Positions 9,757 to 19,023 of a stretch of DNA of 64,000 nucleotides are shown piece after piece. Each line of letters begins with the position of its first letter. Position 1 is the stretch's first letter. The translations under genes were made by a program, and so were the position numbers. This DNA is from JAJDNH01 sp964552395 (lineage in GTDB: Bacteria; Acidobacteriota; Thermoanaerobaculia; Thermoanaerobaculales; Sulfomarinibacteraceae): NCBI GenBank assembly GCA_964552395.1, contig CAZKGM010000004.1, positions 1 through 64,000 of the forward strand, read 5' to 3'. The notes under the pieces were generated by a model. That model worked only from the letters and a program-made list of their open reading frames with translations, made no database searches and was not told the DNA's origin.

Positions 9757-9912
9757 TGCTGCGCCCCCGGTGCCTTTCCTGCAATCCCAGTAGGTACCAG
9801 GAACGCGACCCAAAGCTCGTCTCCATGCCCCGAGTCGTCAGGCCGTCCAGCTGCCGGCCGCCTTTCGTTGGCCGCCCGCTCCGCCCGTCTCAGACCGCTG
9901 AGGTCGGCCCGC

Positions 9913-10362
9913 TTACTCCTTGATAGCAACCGCGTGGTAGGAGAGTACCTCGGGGATCGACTCGACCCCGTCGCACATCAGCGTCGTGCCCTTTTCGAGA
10001 ATCTGGCAGTGGGTGGTGTTTGCGGGATCCGCCGTGGGCCAAATGAGGACCTCCCCAGTTGGAGAGACCGAGTACTCGTGTGCTTCGCTGTTCCACCTCG
10101 TACCTTCGACGCTGCACCTGTCGTAGCCTTCAATGAGAGCAGTACCGTCGCCGTGAAACTCGACGGTTCCCCAGCCGCTGCAGTACTCGGCGCCGCTGGC
10201 CGGGGGAGCGACTTCCCTCACGTGGATCATGGTGTAGTAGTAGGCCCCGTTCAGGCTGCGCTCGTCGTATCTCCTCCCGGCCTCGGTGGGTGCCGGCGCA
10301 GCCAACAGCCAGGTCAATCCGACCACTGTCAGGACAGTCGATGTGCTCAGTCTTGTATTCAT
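9913..10362 (-). CDS. Small secreted protein of unknown function
   Basis: Predicted 149-residue exported protein. The signal peptide covers residues 1-28 (STVLTVVGLTWLLAAPAPTEA). The mature part has a beta-rich look with four cysteines (EYCSGWG, DRCSVEG, THCQILE, LMCDGVE) that could form two disulfides. A strong GGAGAAGGA ribosome site precedes the ATG. No family is recognised; it resembles small lipocalin-like or beta-sandwich secreted proteins only in general composition. It is transcribed alone. Confidence 0.7.
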   Translation of the reverse strand: MNTRLSTSTVLTVVGLTWLLAAPAPTEAGRRYDERSLNGAYYYTMIHVREVAPPASGAEYCSGWGTVEFHGDGTALIEGYDRCSVEGTRWNSEAHEYSVSPTGEVLIWPTADPANTTHCQILEKGTTLMCDGVESIPEVLSYHAVAIKE

Positions 10363-10920
10363 CTTCCTTCTCCTCTCTGTTGGTTGTCACTCTCAAGAGA
10401 GGAGACCCCCGGCCGTTTTGCTCACACTGGCCTACTCGGCCCGCCAACGAGATCACAGCCTTGAAAAGGCGCCCGCATCGGTCCCACGCTCGAAGGATCG
10501 CATCGGTGTCAGGCATCCAGGTTTCGTGGTTTGATGACCTCGGGTGCCACGTTTCTCACCAGGGCGATCGCTCGCGGGACCCATGATGGCGCGGCGGACT
10601 CGGAGCTGCGCCGCGCGCTTGATTGCCTCGATAGCGCGATCGCGGCGTGAGCCAGAAGGTAAGTCGGCGACAAGGTCGGAAGTGAGTGACTGGCACATTT
10701 CTCGGCGCGCACCGGGATCGCTGGAGAAGTAGTTTCTACCCAGGTGGCGGTCCTGCTCCCGGGTAGTAAGTGCGCTTCCCGGTGGGACACCTGGGAGCTA
10801 GATTCGGGATCAGGCGAACAGAAGGCCGCACCAGGACTGGAGGCAGTACATGAGCTCGGCTCGTGAAGAGAGCACGATGAGCGATTGGGCCGGATGAGCT
10901 GCGTCGAAAGGAGACGTTTG
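10363..10920. other. Intergenic region, no supported gene
   Basis: This 558-bp stretch lies between divergent genes. Both strands carry short open frames (for example minus 10509-10790) but none has a ribosome site, a recognisable domain or convincing codon use. A solitary repeat tail (GTGACTGGCAC) lies near 10685. The region close to 10905 carries the AAAGGAGA ribosome site for the cytochrome gene. Confidence 0.5.
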
Positions 10921-11586
10921 ATGAAAGGTCAGATCCTCGCAGTAGCCACGCTCGGACTCCTTGCGGCGTTCGTCGCGTGCAACAAGGAGACGACGCCAGG
11001 AACGTCCGCCGCAACGGAATCGTCGGCGAGGGAAACCTCTGCCCAAACCAAGGCGACGGTCACGCCGGAGTCGGCGACGACTGCTTCGTCGGTCGCGAGG
11101 GGCGTCGCGAAGGCCGCGCAGTCCGGCGCAGAGCAGATGGCGAAAGGCGCGAAGGAACTTGGTAGCGACGTGAAGGACGAAGCGCGGCAGGCGACGGCAG
11201 CCGCCGGAGCAGCGCTGGAGAGCGGTGGCAAGAAGCTGCAGCAGGTAGCCGACGCGGCTGTTCGGCAGAGCACCGAGCCGGCAGCCACGCAACCGGCTTC
11301 CGAAGCTCCCGCTGAAGGAAGTCTCGCGAAAGGCGCGGTGATCTTCAAGGCGAAGTGCGTGTCATGCCACGGCGCCGACGCCAGCGGGAACACTGCGATG
11401 GGCAAGAAGAACAGCATCTCGGATCTGCGCTCCTCGGTGGTGCAGGATCTGACCGACGCAGAGCTCGCGGCGATGATTGCAAACGGAAAGCCGGGCGGCA
11501 TGTCAGAGAAAGCGCACAAGAGCAAGGCTCTCACCGAGGAGCAGATCAAGGACGTCATCGCCTACCTGCGCTCGATCCGGATGTAG
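10921..11586 (+). CDS. Lipoprotein c-type cytochrome with helical linker
   Basis: Predicted 221-residue protein. A lipobox-like FVAC at residues 17-20 suggests anchoring to a membrane lipid. Residues 25-130 are Ala/Lys/Glu-rich amphipathic helix (KGAKELGSDVKDEARQATA) of the LEA/apolipoprotein type. The C-terminal 90 residues are a class I cytochrome c: heme site C146-V-S-C149-H150 and a later GGMSEKAHK giving the likely axial methionine. It would carry single electrons in the periplasm; no oxidase partner is adjacent. AAAGGAGA precedes this ATG, and the frame is open a little upstream. A small membrane protein follows 110 bases downstream. Confidence 0.88.
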   Translation: MKGQILAVATLGLLAAFVACNKETTPGTSAATESSARETSAQTKATVTPESATTASSVARGVAKAAQSGAEQMAKGAKELGSDVKDEARQATAAAGAALESGGKKLQQVADAAVRQSTEPAATQPASEAPAEGSLAKGAVIFKAKCVSCHGADASGNTAMGKKNSISDLRSSVVQDLTDAELAAMIANGKPGGMSEKAHKSKALTEEQIKDVIAYLRSIRM

Positions 11587-11696
11587 GCCATGATTGGCGC
11601 CGATGTGCCTTGGAGCGACCGGTCGGGTCACCTTGTGGCTGCAAACCACCAACGTCGCATCGTCAGGAAGAGCCGTAGATGTCAGGAGGAAGTGCA

Positions 11697-11870
11697 ATGA
11701 TGAAACTCAGTCGTCCAAAGGTCATCACGTGGTGGATTGCCATTGCCCTTGGGGCGCTCGGGATCCTCGGTCAGTTGAGCGTCGTCCCCGCTCTGGGCGC
11801 GTACTCCTTCGTGTTGGTCACGGCCGGGCTTGTGCTACTGGCCCTGGCGGTGGTCCTCAAGAACCTCTAG
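11697..11870 (+). CDS. Small two-helix membrane protein
   Basis: A 57-residue protein (MMKLSRPKVITWW...) with two predicted transmembrane helices (IAIALGALGILGQ and YSFVLVTAGLVLLALAVVL). An AGGAGG sits 8 bases before the ATG at 11697; an upstream ATG at 11679 overlaps that ribosome site and is less likely. Function unknown. It may be co-transcribed with the cytochrome. Confidence 0.7.
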   Translation: MMKLSRPKVITWWIAIALGALGILGQLSVVPALGAYSFVLVTAGLVLLALAVVLKNL

Positions 11871-11945
11871 CTGAGATGTGGTCGCAGGACGGCCGCCGGG
11901 CACTCTGGCGTCTGTGAACAGCTGGGGATGGTGAAGCCACGGATC

Positions 11946-12098
11946 GGTGCCCGGGCCGACACCTCAACACCCTTGGTGAGGTGCCACCCACCATCACCTC
12001 ACCTCGAGCCGTCGGACCGGCCCGGAGTGAGCGGACGCGTATGGTGGTCTCGATCGAGAGCTCAGCGAGCGCAGATTCATGTGCCGGGTACCTTTTCC
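11946..12098 (+). repeat. Interspersed repeat copy, near full length
   Basis: Runs from GGTGCCCGGGCCGACACCT through CACCCACCATCACCTCACCT, the core GCGGACGCGTATGGTGG, the CTCGATCGAG palindrome and a tail ending GTACCTTTTCC. It lies between the small membrane protein gene and the end of the amidohydrolase gene. Confidence 0.8.
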
Positions 12099-12123
12099 AG
12101 GAGGTGTTCCCCTCCGTCGGTCT

Positions 12124-14196
12124 CTACTCCTCCGAGGCGTCGTAGACCACGCGGCCATCGCAGAGCGTCAATCGAATCTCGATCGGGGCAGGGAGCTCGG
12201 CGGCAAGGTCCCGAACGTTCCCGGAGAGGACGAGGAGGTCGGCCAGCATCCCCGGATGGATCTTCCCCTTCCGCTTCGACGAGTACTCGGTCCATGCAGC
12301 CGCAGTGGTATAGGCGCCGAGCGCCTGTTCGAGCGTAACGTGCTGATCGGTATCGCCCTCCGTCCACGGGCGCCGCCGGACGGCATGGCGCACGCCTTCG
12401 CGGACATCGCAGGAGACGATGGGCCAGTCACTGCCGAAGACGAGAACCGCTCCGCTGCGAAGGAGCGCCTTCCATGCGAACGCCGAATTCCACTCGTCGT
12501 GCGGCACCATTTTGTGCCACAGCGTCATTGGAGGGCGCTCGTGCAAGGGTTGCATGGAGGCGACGATTTGCTCCGTCCCGAAGCGCGGGATGTCCTCCGG
12601 ATGGCACATCTCGATGTGCTCGACGCGGTGAGGAATGCGGTGGCCTCGCGCCTGATCGACGCGGGCGTTGCTCCGGCGCGCTCGAGCGATGGCGTCGAGC
12701 ATCGATCTGACCGAACCGTCCCCGACACAGTGGGCGGCAACCTGCATTCCCAATCCGTCGGCGAGCGCGACCAGGGCGTCCAGCTCTTCCTGACTGAACT
12801 CCGGTACGCCTTCGGGTGGAGCTTCGTCAAGGCGGTAGGCCGTCGTTTTCTCGACGACGCCATCCATGAAAACCTTGATGGTGTCGCAGCGCAGCTTGCA
12901 GTCCACGTCCACGAACTCGGGCATCTGCTCCCTTCGATGGGGGTTCTCCCGTTGCAGATAGGGATGCACGAAGGTCTTCCGGACGGTATCCCGAACATGC
13001 TTCGAACAGGCGTGGATGTCGTCGATGATCGGATACCTCTCGCGATACGCTTCGTCCTGCGCCAGTTGTGCGATGGGCGCATGTCGCGCTTCACCCGCTT
13101 CGTCGAGCAATCCGACGAGCTCCTCGTGCAGCTCGGCGGCACTGAGCTTGCGCCGGCGCGCCTTCATCAGGGCATCGCGCACGCGCGCCGCACGGAGGAC
13201 GTCCTCGAGCATATTGCTGTCGGCCACGGCGCCGCACGAAGTGTTGATGCGGATCGGAAGCTCCCCGCGCTGCTCGAGCTCCAGCACGAGCAGCAGGAAG
13301 GCGATGTCCTGGGCCGGCTGCGCGAGCGCCATGCGATGGACGGTCGTGATGCCCAGACGCACGAGTTGCCGGCAGACGGTCTTGAGATCCTCAACCTGTT
13401 GTTCGAGAGGAGTGGGGAAGCGGGCGGTGAGGGGCCCGCTGATGAAGTGGGTCACTTCCGGTTCTCGGAACTCGCCGCTCGGCAGGACATCGGCTCCCAG
13501 GATGATGTTGTGGTCCAGGTGCAGCGCTTCGATCATGGGAGGGTAAGGCGGCATGGGGTGGAGGAGGCCGGCTTCCTCAAGAGCCTTGGTGTTGGCCCAG
13601 CACGTATGGAGATCGTGCGCATAGATCAGCAGTGGGTGGTCCGCGACGATGTCGTCCAGGTATGTGCGGCAGTGAGCGGAAGGAATGATGGGCGGGTCCG
13701 CGTAGTGCAGACCGAAGCAAGTCAGGAGTGAAGCATCGGCGCGTTCCTTGGCGTACGCTTCGAGCTTCTTCCGGAGCCCCTTCGCATTTTCGACGCCTTC
13801 CAGGTCGCAGCTCTGGAGACGCAGCATCGCAACCGTGAGATGCAGATGTGAGTCGGTCCACCCCGGCACGACGCTGCTGCCTTCGGCGTCGTAGACCGTG
13901 GTGCCGTCGCCGATCAGCGGGGAGATGGAGCCTGCGTCGCCGATTCTCGTGATGACGTTTTTCCGAATCGCGATATCGCAGACGCTCTCCGAGCCATCCT
14001 CGAACACGAGCGCGTTGCGAATAACGATGTCGGCGGTTCGGGTTGCGTCATGGTCAAGGGGGGTTTCGAGGAGAGGAGTGGTGTCGACCCGGGGGACGCT
14101 CGGGCCGACCGATCGCCGCGCCGCCTTCCGAAGATGGGGATAGGTGTGGTGGATTCGTGTGCGCAGGAGCTCTCCCGCGTGTTTCGGACATCGCAT
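12124..14196 (-). CDS. YtcJ-type amidohydrolase (amidohydrolase family 3)
   Basis: Predicted 690-residue cytoplasmic metal-dependent hydrolase. After a 50-residue variable N-terminus comes the small beta-sandwich (DIVIRNALVFEDGS) and then the TIM barrel with H117-L-H119 in DSHLHL, AAHCVGDGSVR, HRVEHIEMCHPEDI, GSDWPI and the closing DLLVLSGNVRDL strand. Family members hydrolyse amide or N-formyl bonds; the substrate is unknown. A GAGGAGG site lies 5 bases before the ATG. It stands alone with repeat copies on both sides. The N-terminus is longer than usual, so an internal start near residue 48 is possible, but the ribosome site favours this one. Confidence 0.9.
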   Translation of the reverse strand: MRCPKHAGELLRTRIHHTYPHLRKAARRSVGPSVPRVDTTPLLETPLDHDATRTADIVIRNALVFEDGSESVCDIAIRKNVITRIGDAGSISPLIGDGTTVYDAEGSSVVPGWTDSHLHLTVAMLRLQSCDLEGVENAKGLRKKLEAYAKERADASLLTCFGLHYADPPIIPSAHCRTYLDDIVADHPLLIYAHDLHTCWANTKALEEAGLLHPMPPYPPMIEALHLDHNIILGADVLPSGEFREPEVTHFISGPLTARFPTPLEQQVEDLKTVCRQLVRLGITTVHRMALAQPAQDIAFLLLVLELEQRGELPIRINTSCGAVADSNMLEDVLRAARVRDALMKARRRKLSAAELHEELVGLLDEAGEARHAPIAQLAQDEAYRERYPIIDDIHACSKHVRDTVRKTFVHPYLQRENPHRREQMPEFVDVDCKLRCDTIKVFMDGVVEKTTAYRLDEAPPEGVPEFSQEELDALVALADGLGMQVAAHCVGDGSVRSMLDAIARARRSNARVDQARGHRIPHRVEHIEMCHPEDIPRFGTEQIVASMQPLHERPPMTLWHKMVPHDEWNSAFAWKALLRSGAVLVFGSDWPIVSCDVREGVRHAVRRRPWTEGDTDQHVTLEQALGAYTTAAAWTEYSSKRKGKIHPGMLADLLVLSGNVRDLAAELPAPIEIRLTLCDGRVVYDASEE

Positions 14197-14250
14197 ATCG
14201 CCTCCTCAGTCGAGAGATAACGCCGGCGGCAATGGAATGCAACCGGAGTG

Positions 14251-14300
14251 GTGCCTGGGCCGGCACTTCTTGTACTTTCACTGGGCTGCCACCCGCCGAG
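14251..14300 (+). repeat. Interspersed repeat copy, 5' module only
   Basis: A short copy beginning GTGCCTGGGCCGGCACTTCT and containing TTTCACTGGGCTGCCACCCG. It fills most of the gap between the kinase stop codon and the amidohydrolase start. Confidence 0.65.
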
Positions 14301-14301
14301 A

Positions 14302-16566
14302 TCAGCCCTCGGACAGGTTCATCTTGTGCAGCAATGCCCTGTACCGGGGGTCGCTACGTACGGGATCGAAAAATGGAAAGGTTTTGATCGGTACGACCAG
14401 CGGGTCACGGGCCTCGACCGCTCGGTCCCACCAGTGAAAGGCCGCGTCCCAGTCCTCGAGGCCGACGTAGCCGAGCGCGAGCGTCGACGGCGGTATGTAG
14501 GCCTTCGCTGACATCGCCTCCGTCCGTTCGAGCAGCTTCAGCGCATCGTCCCGCCTTCCGGCCCGGCCGTAGGCGAGGGCCAGATACCCGATCGTGATAG
14601 GTGTCCCGCCCGAGAGCTCGCGCGCTTCCTCGAGCGCGGCCACGGCCTCGTCGGGCGTGTTGCGTTCGATGCAGGCGAGACCGATGACCAGGTGTCCGAG
14701 GAAATGGGTCGGGTCGAGCGCAAGCATGTGCCGGCCCTCGTCGTGCATCCTCTCCGGGCGGTGTCTCAGGTACTCCACGGTGCTGACCCACCAGCGAACC
14801 AGCAGCGACAACGGGTCGCTCTGAAGCATCGCGGCGACTTCGGCCTCCGCCTCATCGATTCGCCCGTGGGGTATCAGACCGGCAATCGCGTAGCGCAATC
14901 GGACTGTCGGCGACTCCCGGTTGAGCTTGTGGGCGCGACTGAACTCGCGATCGACCTCGAGCCAGTTGTAGTCGAGCTCCTTGCGGAGCATGCCGAGCAG
15001 AGCGTGGGTCTCGGCAAGGTCGTCGTCGAGCTCGAGAGCCCGCAACGCGTGCCACATGCCCTCCGCGAATGCCTCGCGGGGCGACAGGCCGCCGAAGAAT
15101 CCGAGGTACCAATACAGCTCCGCCAGCGAGTCATGGGTCAGGGCGAAGTTCGGGTCGAGTTCGATTGCACGCTTGAAGCACTGCAACGCCGTCTCCATGG
15201 CCTCCGGTGTCCCCCTCGCGAAGTAATGACGGCCCTCGAGGAACAGCGAGTGAGCCTCCGGGTCGACGGCGGGCCGGCGTTGACCGCGTTCCTCCTCCTT
15301 GAGCCCGATCCGCAGCCGCTCGACGATCGCCTCGGCGATCTCGTCTTCGAGGGCCAGGATGTCAGTCAGCTCGCTGTCGAAGCGCTCGCTCCACAGGTGG
15401 CTTGCGTCGGCCGTCGTGACCAGCTGCACGGCAATCCGCACTCGCTGGCCAGCGCGCCGCACACTGCCCTCGAGGATGCTGTCGACGTCCAATCTCGCCC
15501 CGGCCTCGTGTACGTCGAGGCCCATCCGGGCGACAGCAAACGACGAGGTGCGGGCGATCACCCGCAGTCCCGGAACCCGGGTGAGCACGTTGATGATCTC
15601 CTCGGCAAGACCTTCGCAGAGGTAGTCGTCCTTCTCGTCGCCGGACATGTTGGCGAACGGCAGCACGGCGATCGATGCTCGCTCCCGATCGACGCCCGCC
15701 GCCGGGCCCGTTTCGATCGCCGCCGCCAGCTCGTCGGCCGACTGAAACCGCTTCCCTGCGTCCTTCTCCAGGCATTTCGTGACCAGCCGGGCGATTCTCG
15801 GGTTGACCCCGGTGAGCGGCGACGGATCGTCACGAAGCAGCGCGACGAGCGTTCCCGCCTCAGAGCTCCCCACGAAGGGACGCCGCCCGGCCAGCATTTC
15901 ATACAGCACCGTGCCGAGGCTGAAGAGGTCGCTGCGTGCGTCGACCATTCGCCCCCCGGCCTGCTCGGGAGACATGTAGCCGATAGTCCCTATCACGGTG
16001 CCCTCGCGAGTGAGCGGTGCCTCGATCGAGCGCGTTTCGGTCTCGGCATCCGCCACCTCGTGGGAGGCGGCGAGGCCGAAGTCGAGGATCTTGATTCGAC
16101 CGTCCGCACACAGAAAGATGTTGGAAGGCTTGATGTCGCGGTGTACCACGCCCTTGCCGTGGGCCGCGCCAAGTCCGCTGGCCGTCGCGACGCCGATCTC
16201 CCGCACCCGTCGCCAGGGCAGCGGGCCGGGTTCCTTACGGAGATGCTCGCGCAAGGTCTCCCCTTCGAGAAGCTCGGTCACCGAGTAGGTGACCTCGCCC
16301 TCGGTGTCGAAGTCGAAGATCTCGAGGATGTTCGGATGGGAGAGGGCAGCGACGGCTTTGGCCTCACGTTGGAACCGGCGCAGGCGGTCGGGATCGGCCG
16401 CCACCTCCTCCGGCAGCACCTTGATCGCGACATCCCGATCCAGGCGTTCGTCGTAGGCCCGGAAGACCACACCCATCCCACCCGCGCCGATCTGCTCCAC
16501 GATGCGGTAGTGGCCGAGAGTGCGGCCGATCAGGTCGTCCATGGTTGTAGATCCCAGCGCGCCCAT
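14302..16566 (-). CDS. Ser/Thr protein kinase with TolB-like and TPR regions
   Basis: Predicted 754-residue signalling protein. Residues 20-280 are a PknB/Hanks-type kinase with glycine loop GAGGMGVV, Lys49 in VAIKV, catalytic HRDIKPSN, DFG and an SPEQ motif. Residues 295-400 match the FlgO/TolB-N-like region often found after such kinases (SIAVLPFANMSGDEKDDYLCEGLAEEI begins it). Residues 430-745 are tetratricopeptide repeats. No transmembrane helix is evident, so it is probably soluble. An alternative ATG at 16542 (MDDLIG) is closer to the usual family start; neither has a strong ribosome site. The target is unknown. Confidence 0.9.
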   Translation of the reverse strand: MGALGSTTMDDLIGRTLGHYRIVEQIGAGGMGVVFRAYDERLDRDVAIKVLPEEVAADPDRLRRFQREAKAVAALSHPNILEIFDFDTEGEVTYSVTELLEGETLREHLRKEPGPLPWRRVREIGVATASGLGAAHGKGVVHRDIKPSNIFLCADGRIKILDFGLAASHEVADAETETRSIEAPLTREGTVIGTIGYMSPEQAGGRMVDARSDLFSLGTVLYEMLAGRRPFVGSSEAGTLVALLRDDPSPLTGVNPRIARLVTKCLEKDAGKRFQSADELAAAIETGPAAGVDRERASIAVLPFANMSGDEKDDYLCEGLAEEIINVLTRVPGLRVIARTSSFAVARMGLDVHEAGARLDVDSILEGSVRRAGQRVRIAVQLVTTADASHLWSERFDSELTDILALEDEIAEAIVERLRIGLKEEERGQRRPAVDPEAHSLFLEGRHYFARGTPEAMETALQCFKRAIELDPNFALTHDSLAELYWYLGFFGGLSPREAFAEGMWHALRALELDDDLAETHALLGMLRKELDYNWLEVDREFSRAHKLNRESPTVRLRYAIAGLIPHGRIDEAEAEVAAMLQSDPLSLLVRWWVSTVEYLRHRPERMHDEGRHMLALDPTHFLGHLVIGLACIERNTPDEAVAALEEARELSGGTPITIGYLALAYGRAGRRDDALKLLERTEAMSAKAYIPPSTLALGYVGLEDWDAAFHWWDRAVEARDPLVVPIKTFPFFDPVRSDPRYRALLHKMNLSEG

Positions 16567-16875
16567 GATATCGCAGCTCGAGATGGCGATGGTACCGAGG
16601 CTGCTTCCACACGTCGAACCGCCGGACCGGCTCGGAGCCTGCGGACGCGTATGACGGTCACGATCGACAGCTCAGCAAGTTGATGCAGGAGCAGGATGAC
16701 AAGTGTGTCGCGACCTGGACCCATGAGCAGGTCCGGCCTGGCTGGCGACTTCTCGGGGAACGAGCTCACTGCGGATAACTTCCCACCTACCGGAGGTTGA
16801 CTCGACGCGGCTCTGCAGATACGATCGGACCAGTGTAGCCAGAACAACAGAACCGGGAACGGGAGGAGGATGACG
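16567..16875. other. Divergent intergenic region
   Basis: Contains a dispersed repeat copy (16612-16728), and then about 140 bp with no gene. A GGGAGGAGG at its end is the ribosome site of the OmpA lipoprotein gene. Confidence 0.55.
16612..16728 (+). repeat. Interspersed repeat copy (middle and type a tail)
   Basis: Core CTGCGGACGCGTATGACGGT, a diverged CGATCGACAG palindrome, AGCTCAGCAAGTTGATG, then GCAGGATGACAAGTGTGTCG and CCCATGAG. Confidence 0.7.
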
Positions 16876-18300
16876 ATGTCACGGTCCGGAAACCTGGTCT
16901 GGCTTGGTTGCATCCTCGGCGTGCTCGCTGTCGGATGCGCCAGCACATACCAGGAGACAAGCTTCCAATCCACTCCAATGTCACCCGACGGCTGGGTGGC
17001 GAAGGTCGACGAGTTCGTGATCATCGCGGACGCGTCGCAGTCGATGTCCGAGTTCTCGGACAGAGCCGTCAAGCTGTCTGTCGAGCGCGATCTCCTGGCA
17101 AGCATGAACCGCGCCCTCCCCGAGCTCGCTTACTCCGACGGGCTCCGTGTGTTCGGACGTGGCAGCTGCCTGCCGAAAGGCAGGACCAACCTGATCGAGG
17201 GCATGGGCGCCTACTCGACCGCTGAGCTCGGCGATGCGATCGCCCGCCTGAAGTGCACGGGCGGCAGAAGTCCCCTCGACCTGGCACTCATAGCTACCGC
17301 CTCGGACCTGCACAGTACGGGAGGCCGGAAGGCGGTTGTCGTGGTCAGCGACGGAATGAACATGAACGAGAGTGAGGTCAACGCCGCCACCGCACTGAAG
17401 CAGAAGTTCGGTGACGACCTCTGCATCTACACCATCCACATCGGCAACGAGGGCATCGGCGGCTCGTTACTCAAGAGGGTCGCGGACGCCGGCGGCTGCG
17501 GGTTCGCGACCTCGGCGGCGGCGCTGACCGGGAATGCGGAGATGGCGAAGTTCGTCGAGGAGGTCTTTGTCGAGCGCGACAGCGATGGCGACGGTGTAGC
17601 CGATCGTGTCGACAAGTGCCCCGGTACGCCGAAGGGGGTCGCGGTCGACGCCAACGGCTGCCCGCCGGACGCCGACGGCGACGGCGTACCGGACTACCTC
17701 GACAAGTGCCCAGACACTCCTGGTGGTGTGACCGTTGACGCCAACGGCTGTCCGCCTGACACCGACGGCGACGGCGTGCCGGACTACCTCGACAAGTGCC
17801 CGAACACCCCCAGTGGTGTGACCGTCGACGTCAATGGCTGTCCGATAGATTCCGACGGCGACGGGGTGCCGGACAGCCTGGACAAGTGCCCGAATACGCC
17901 GCGCGGGGTGCCGGTCGACGCCAGCGGCTGCCCGCCGGCCGGGATCATCGTCCGTGGCGCCGAGTGGTCGGTACAGGGAAAGGTCCTGTTCGACCTCAAC
18001 AAGGCCAGCATCAAGAGAGAGGCGGAGGAGGTTCTCGGAACGGTGGCCAACTTCCTCAAGAAGAACCCACAGTACAAGGTCGAGATCCAAGGCCACACCG
18101 ACTCGACCGGGACCGCGGGGTGGAACATGAAGCTCTCCCTGATGCGTGCCGACTCGGTCAAGGCGTTCCTCGTCGATCACGGAGTTGGCGCCGACCGGCT
18201 CACTACGAAGGGCCTCGGCCCCCACGAGCCGGTGGCCCCGAACGACACCGCCGCGGGGCGCCGGCTGAACCGCCGCGTCGACTTCAAGCCATCTGAGTGA
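16876..18300 (+). CDS. OmpA-family lipoprotein with vWA-like domain and thrombospondin type 3 repeats
   Basis: Predicted 474-residue outer-membrane lipoprotein. Lipobox LAVGC follows a short signal. A von Willebrand A-like domain (FVIIADASQSM, a DxSxS metal site) covers about residues 40-215. Four calcium-binding TSP3 repeats follow (DSDGDGVADRVDKCPGTP and kin). The C-terminal OmpA domain (VLFDLNKASI, GHTDSTG, RRLNRRV) would bind peptidoglycan. The ATG at 16876 is preferred: the AGGAGG is 6 bases away, whereas the ATG at 16870 abuts it. A GC hairpin with a T-rich tail follows the stop. Confidence 0.9.
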   Translation: MSRSGNLVWLGCILGVLAVGCASTYQETSFQSTPMSPDGWVAKVDEFVIIADASQSMSEFSDRAVKLSVERDLLASMNRALPELAYSDGLRVFGRGSCLPKGRTNLIEGMGAYSTAELGDAIARLKCTGGRSPLDLALIATASDLHSTGGRKAVVVVSDGMNMNESEVNAATALKQKFGDDLCIYTIHIGNEGIGGSLLKRVADAGGCGFATSAAALTGNAEMAKFVEEVFVERDSDGDGVADRVDKCPGTPKGVAVDANGCPPDADGDGVPDYLDKCPDTPGGVTVDANGCPPDTDGDGVPDYLDKCPNTPSGVTVDVNGCPIDSDGDGVPDSLDKCPNTPRGVPVDASGCPPAGIIVRGAEWSVQGKVLFDLNKASIKREAEEVLGTVANFLKKNPQYKVEIQGHTDSTGTAGWNMKLSLMRADSVKAFLVDHGVGADRLTTKGLGPHEPVAPNDTAAGRRLNRRVDFKPSE

Positions 18301-18320
18301 CCCGTCAACCTACAACCTCA

Positions 18321-18348
18321 GGGGCCCCTCCGGGGGCCCCTTTTCTTT
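18321..18348 (+). terminator. Rho-independent terminator after the OmpA lipoprotein gene
   Basis: Hairpin GGGGCCCC-TCCG-GGGGCCCC followed by TTTTCTTT, starting 21 bases after the stop codon. It is the clearest intrinsic terminator in the window. Confidence 0.85.
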
Positions 18349-18411
18349 GCCCCGCCAGGGCGATCCAACCCCGAAACTCATCCGCATCCGCGGCGGGCCG
18401 GTGCCAGGGCC

Positions 18412-18579
18412 GGTGCCAGGGTCGACACTTTTGGCATTCTTGGTGAGCTGCTACCCAGCGCTACCTCACCTCGGACCGCCGGGCCGGCCCGGAGCGTGCG
18501 GACGCATATGATGGTCTCGATCGCGAGCTCAGCGGGTTCAGGAATGCGTCGAGAAGGGCGGAATGGCGTGACTGGCACC
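18412..18579 (+). repeat. Interspersed repeat, reference full-length copy with terminal inverted repeats
   Basis: Best-preserved copy, 168 bp. It begins GGTGCCAG and ends CTGGCACC, which are perfect 8-bp inverted repeats. Inside are GTCGACACTTTTGGC, CCTCACCTCGG-like bases, the palindrome CCGGGCCGGCCCGG, GGAGCGTGCGGACGCATATG, GGTCTCGATCGCGAGCTCAG and the type b tail CGAGAAGGGCGGAATGGCGT. The 5' 12 bases are duplicated just upstream (18400-18411). It has no coding capacity. It sits between convergent genes and reads in the same direction as every other copy in the window. Confidence 0.8.
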
Positions 18580-18596
18580 TTTTCCTTTTCCGGTTC

Positions 18597-18986
18597 TCAA
18601 TCTGGAGCCTGCCCGTACCAGTTGTAGAAGAACGAGATCTTGCCCTCGTCGTTCCACTTGACCTGAAGAGCGTTCTCCATGCGAGCGGAGCCGCTTTGGA
18701 CACGCACGACCATGGCGGCCGAGTTGGTCTCGACGTCGATAATCCTGTCTGTGTACTCGACCTCCATCTGCTCGACATTCGAGAAGAAGCTCTCGTATAT
18801 CGCTCTGATTCCCTGCCGGTCGGTCTCTCTCTTGGTGTTCCAGGGGTTGTCGGGATCTGTGCCCGCACCGTGGACGATGTGATCAAACTCCTCAGCGAAC
18901 AGCTCGGCCACGGCGCCGGCGTTTCTCTCCTTCACGGCCTTCGCATACGCTTCGATCCGTTCGTCCAGCTGTTCTCGGGTAGTCAT
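18597..18986 (-). CDS. SnoaL/NTF2-like small protein
   Basis: Predicted 129-residue cytoplasmic protein with the alpha+beta cone layout of the SnoaL-like/DUF4440 group: N-terminal helices REQLDERIEAYAKAVKERNA and GAVAELFAEEFDHI, a middle helix GIRAIYESFFSN, and C-terminal strands AAMVVRVQSG and ALQVKWNDEGKISFFYNWYG. Proteins of this fold act as small isomerases, hydrolases or ligand binders; nothing here fixes the reaction. An AAGGAGG lies 8 bases before the ATG. It stands between two repeat copies. Confidence 0.85.
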   Translation of the reverse strand: MTTREQLDERIEAYAKAVKERNAGAVAELFAEEFDHIVHGAGTDPDNPWNTKRETDRQGIRAIYESFFSNVEQMEVEYTDRIIDVETNSAAMVVRVQSGSARMENALQVKWNDEGKISFFYNWYGQAPD

Positions 18987-19023
18987 TGCTGGTCCTCCTT
19001 GGCGTCGGCGCCGGGTCAGATGG

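Larger units (their letters stand above)
9369..9912. other. Intergenic region filled with repeat modules
   Basis: Between the acylase stop and the end of a convergent gene I see no credible coding sequence. It contains two dispersed repeat copies (9403-9506 and 9653-9756) and the first copy of a separate 28-bp repeat (9507-9534). Confidence 0.6.

Noticed and set aside
10453..10790. Minus-strand open frames between the small secreted protein and the cytochrome gene
   Set aside because: No ribosome site and no recognisable motif. They include a fragment of the dispersed repeat tail.
12079..16683. Long plus-strand open frames opposite the amidohydrolase (12079-13731) and kinase (14692-16683)
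   Set aside because: Both are complements of genes with complete family motifs. Their translations show no domain.
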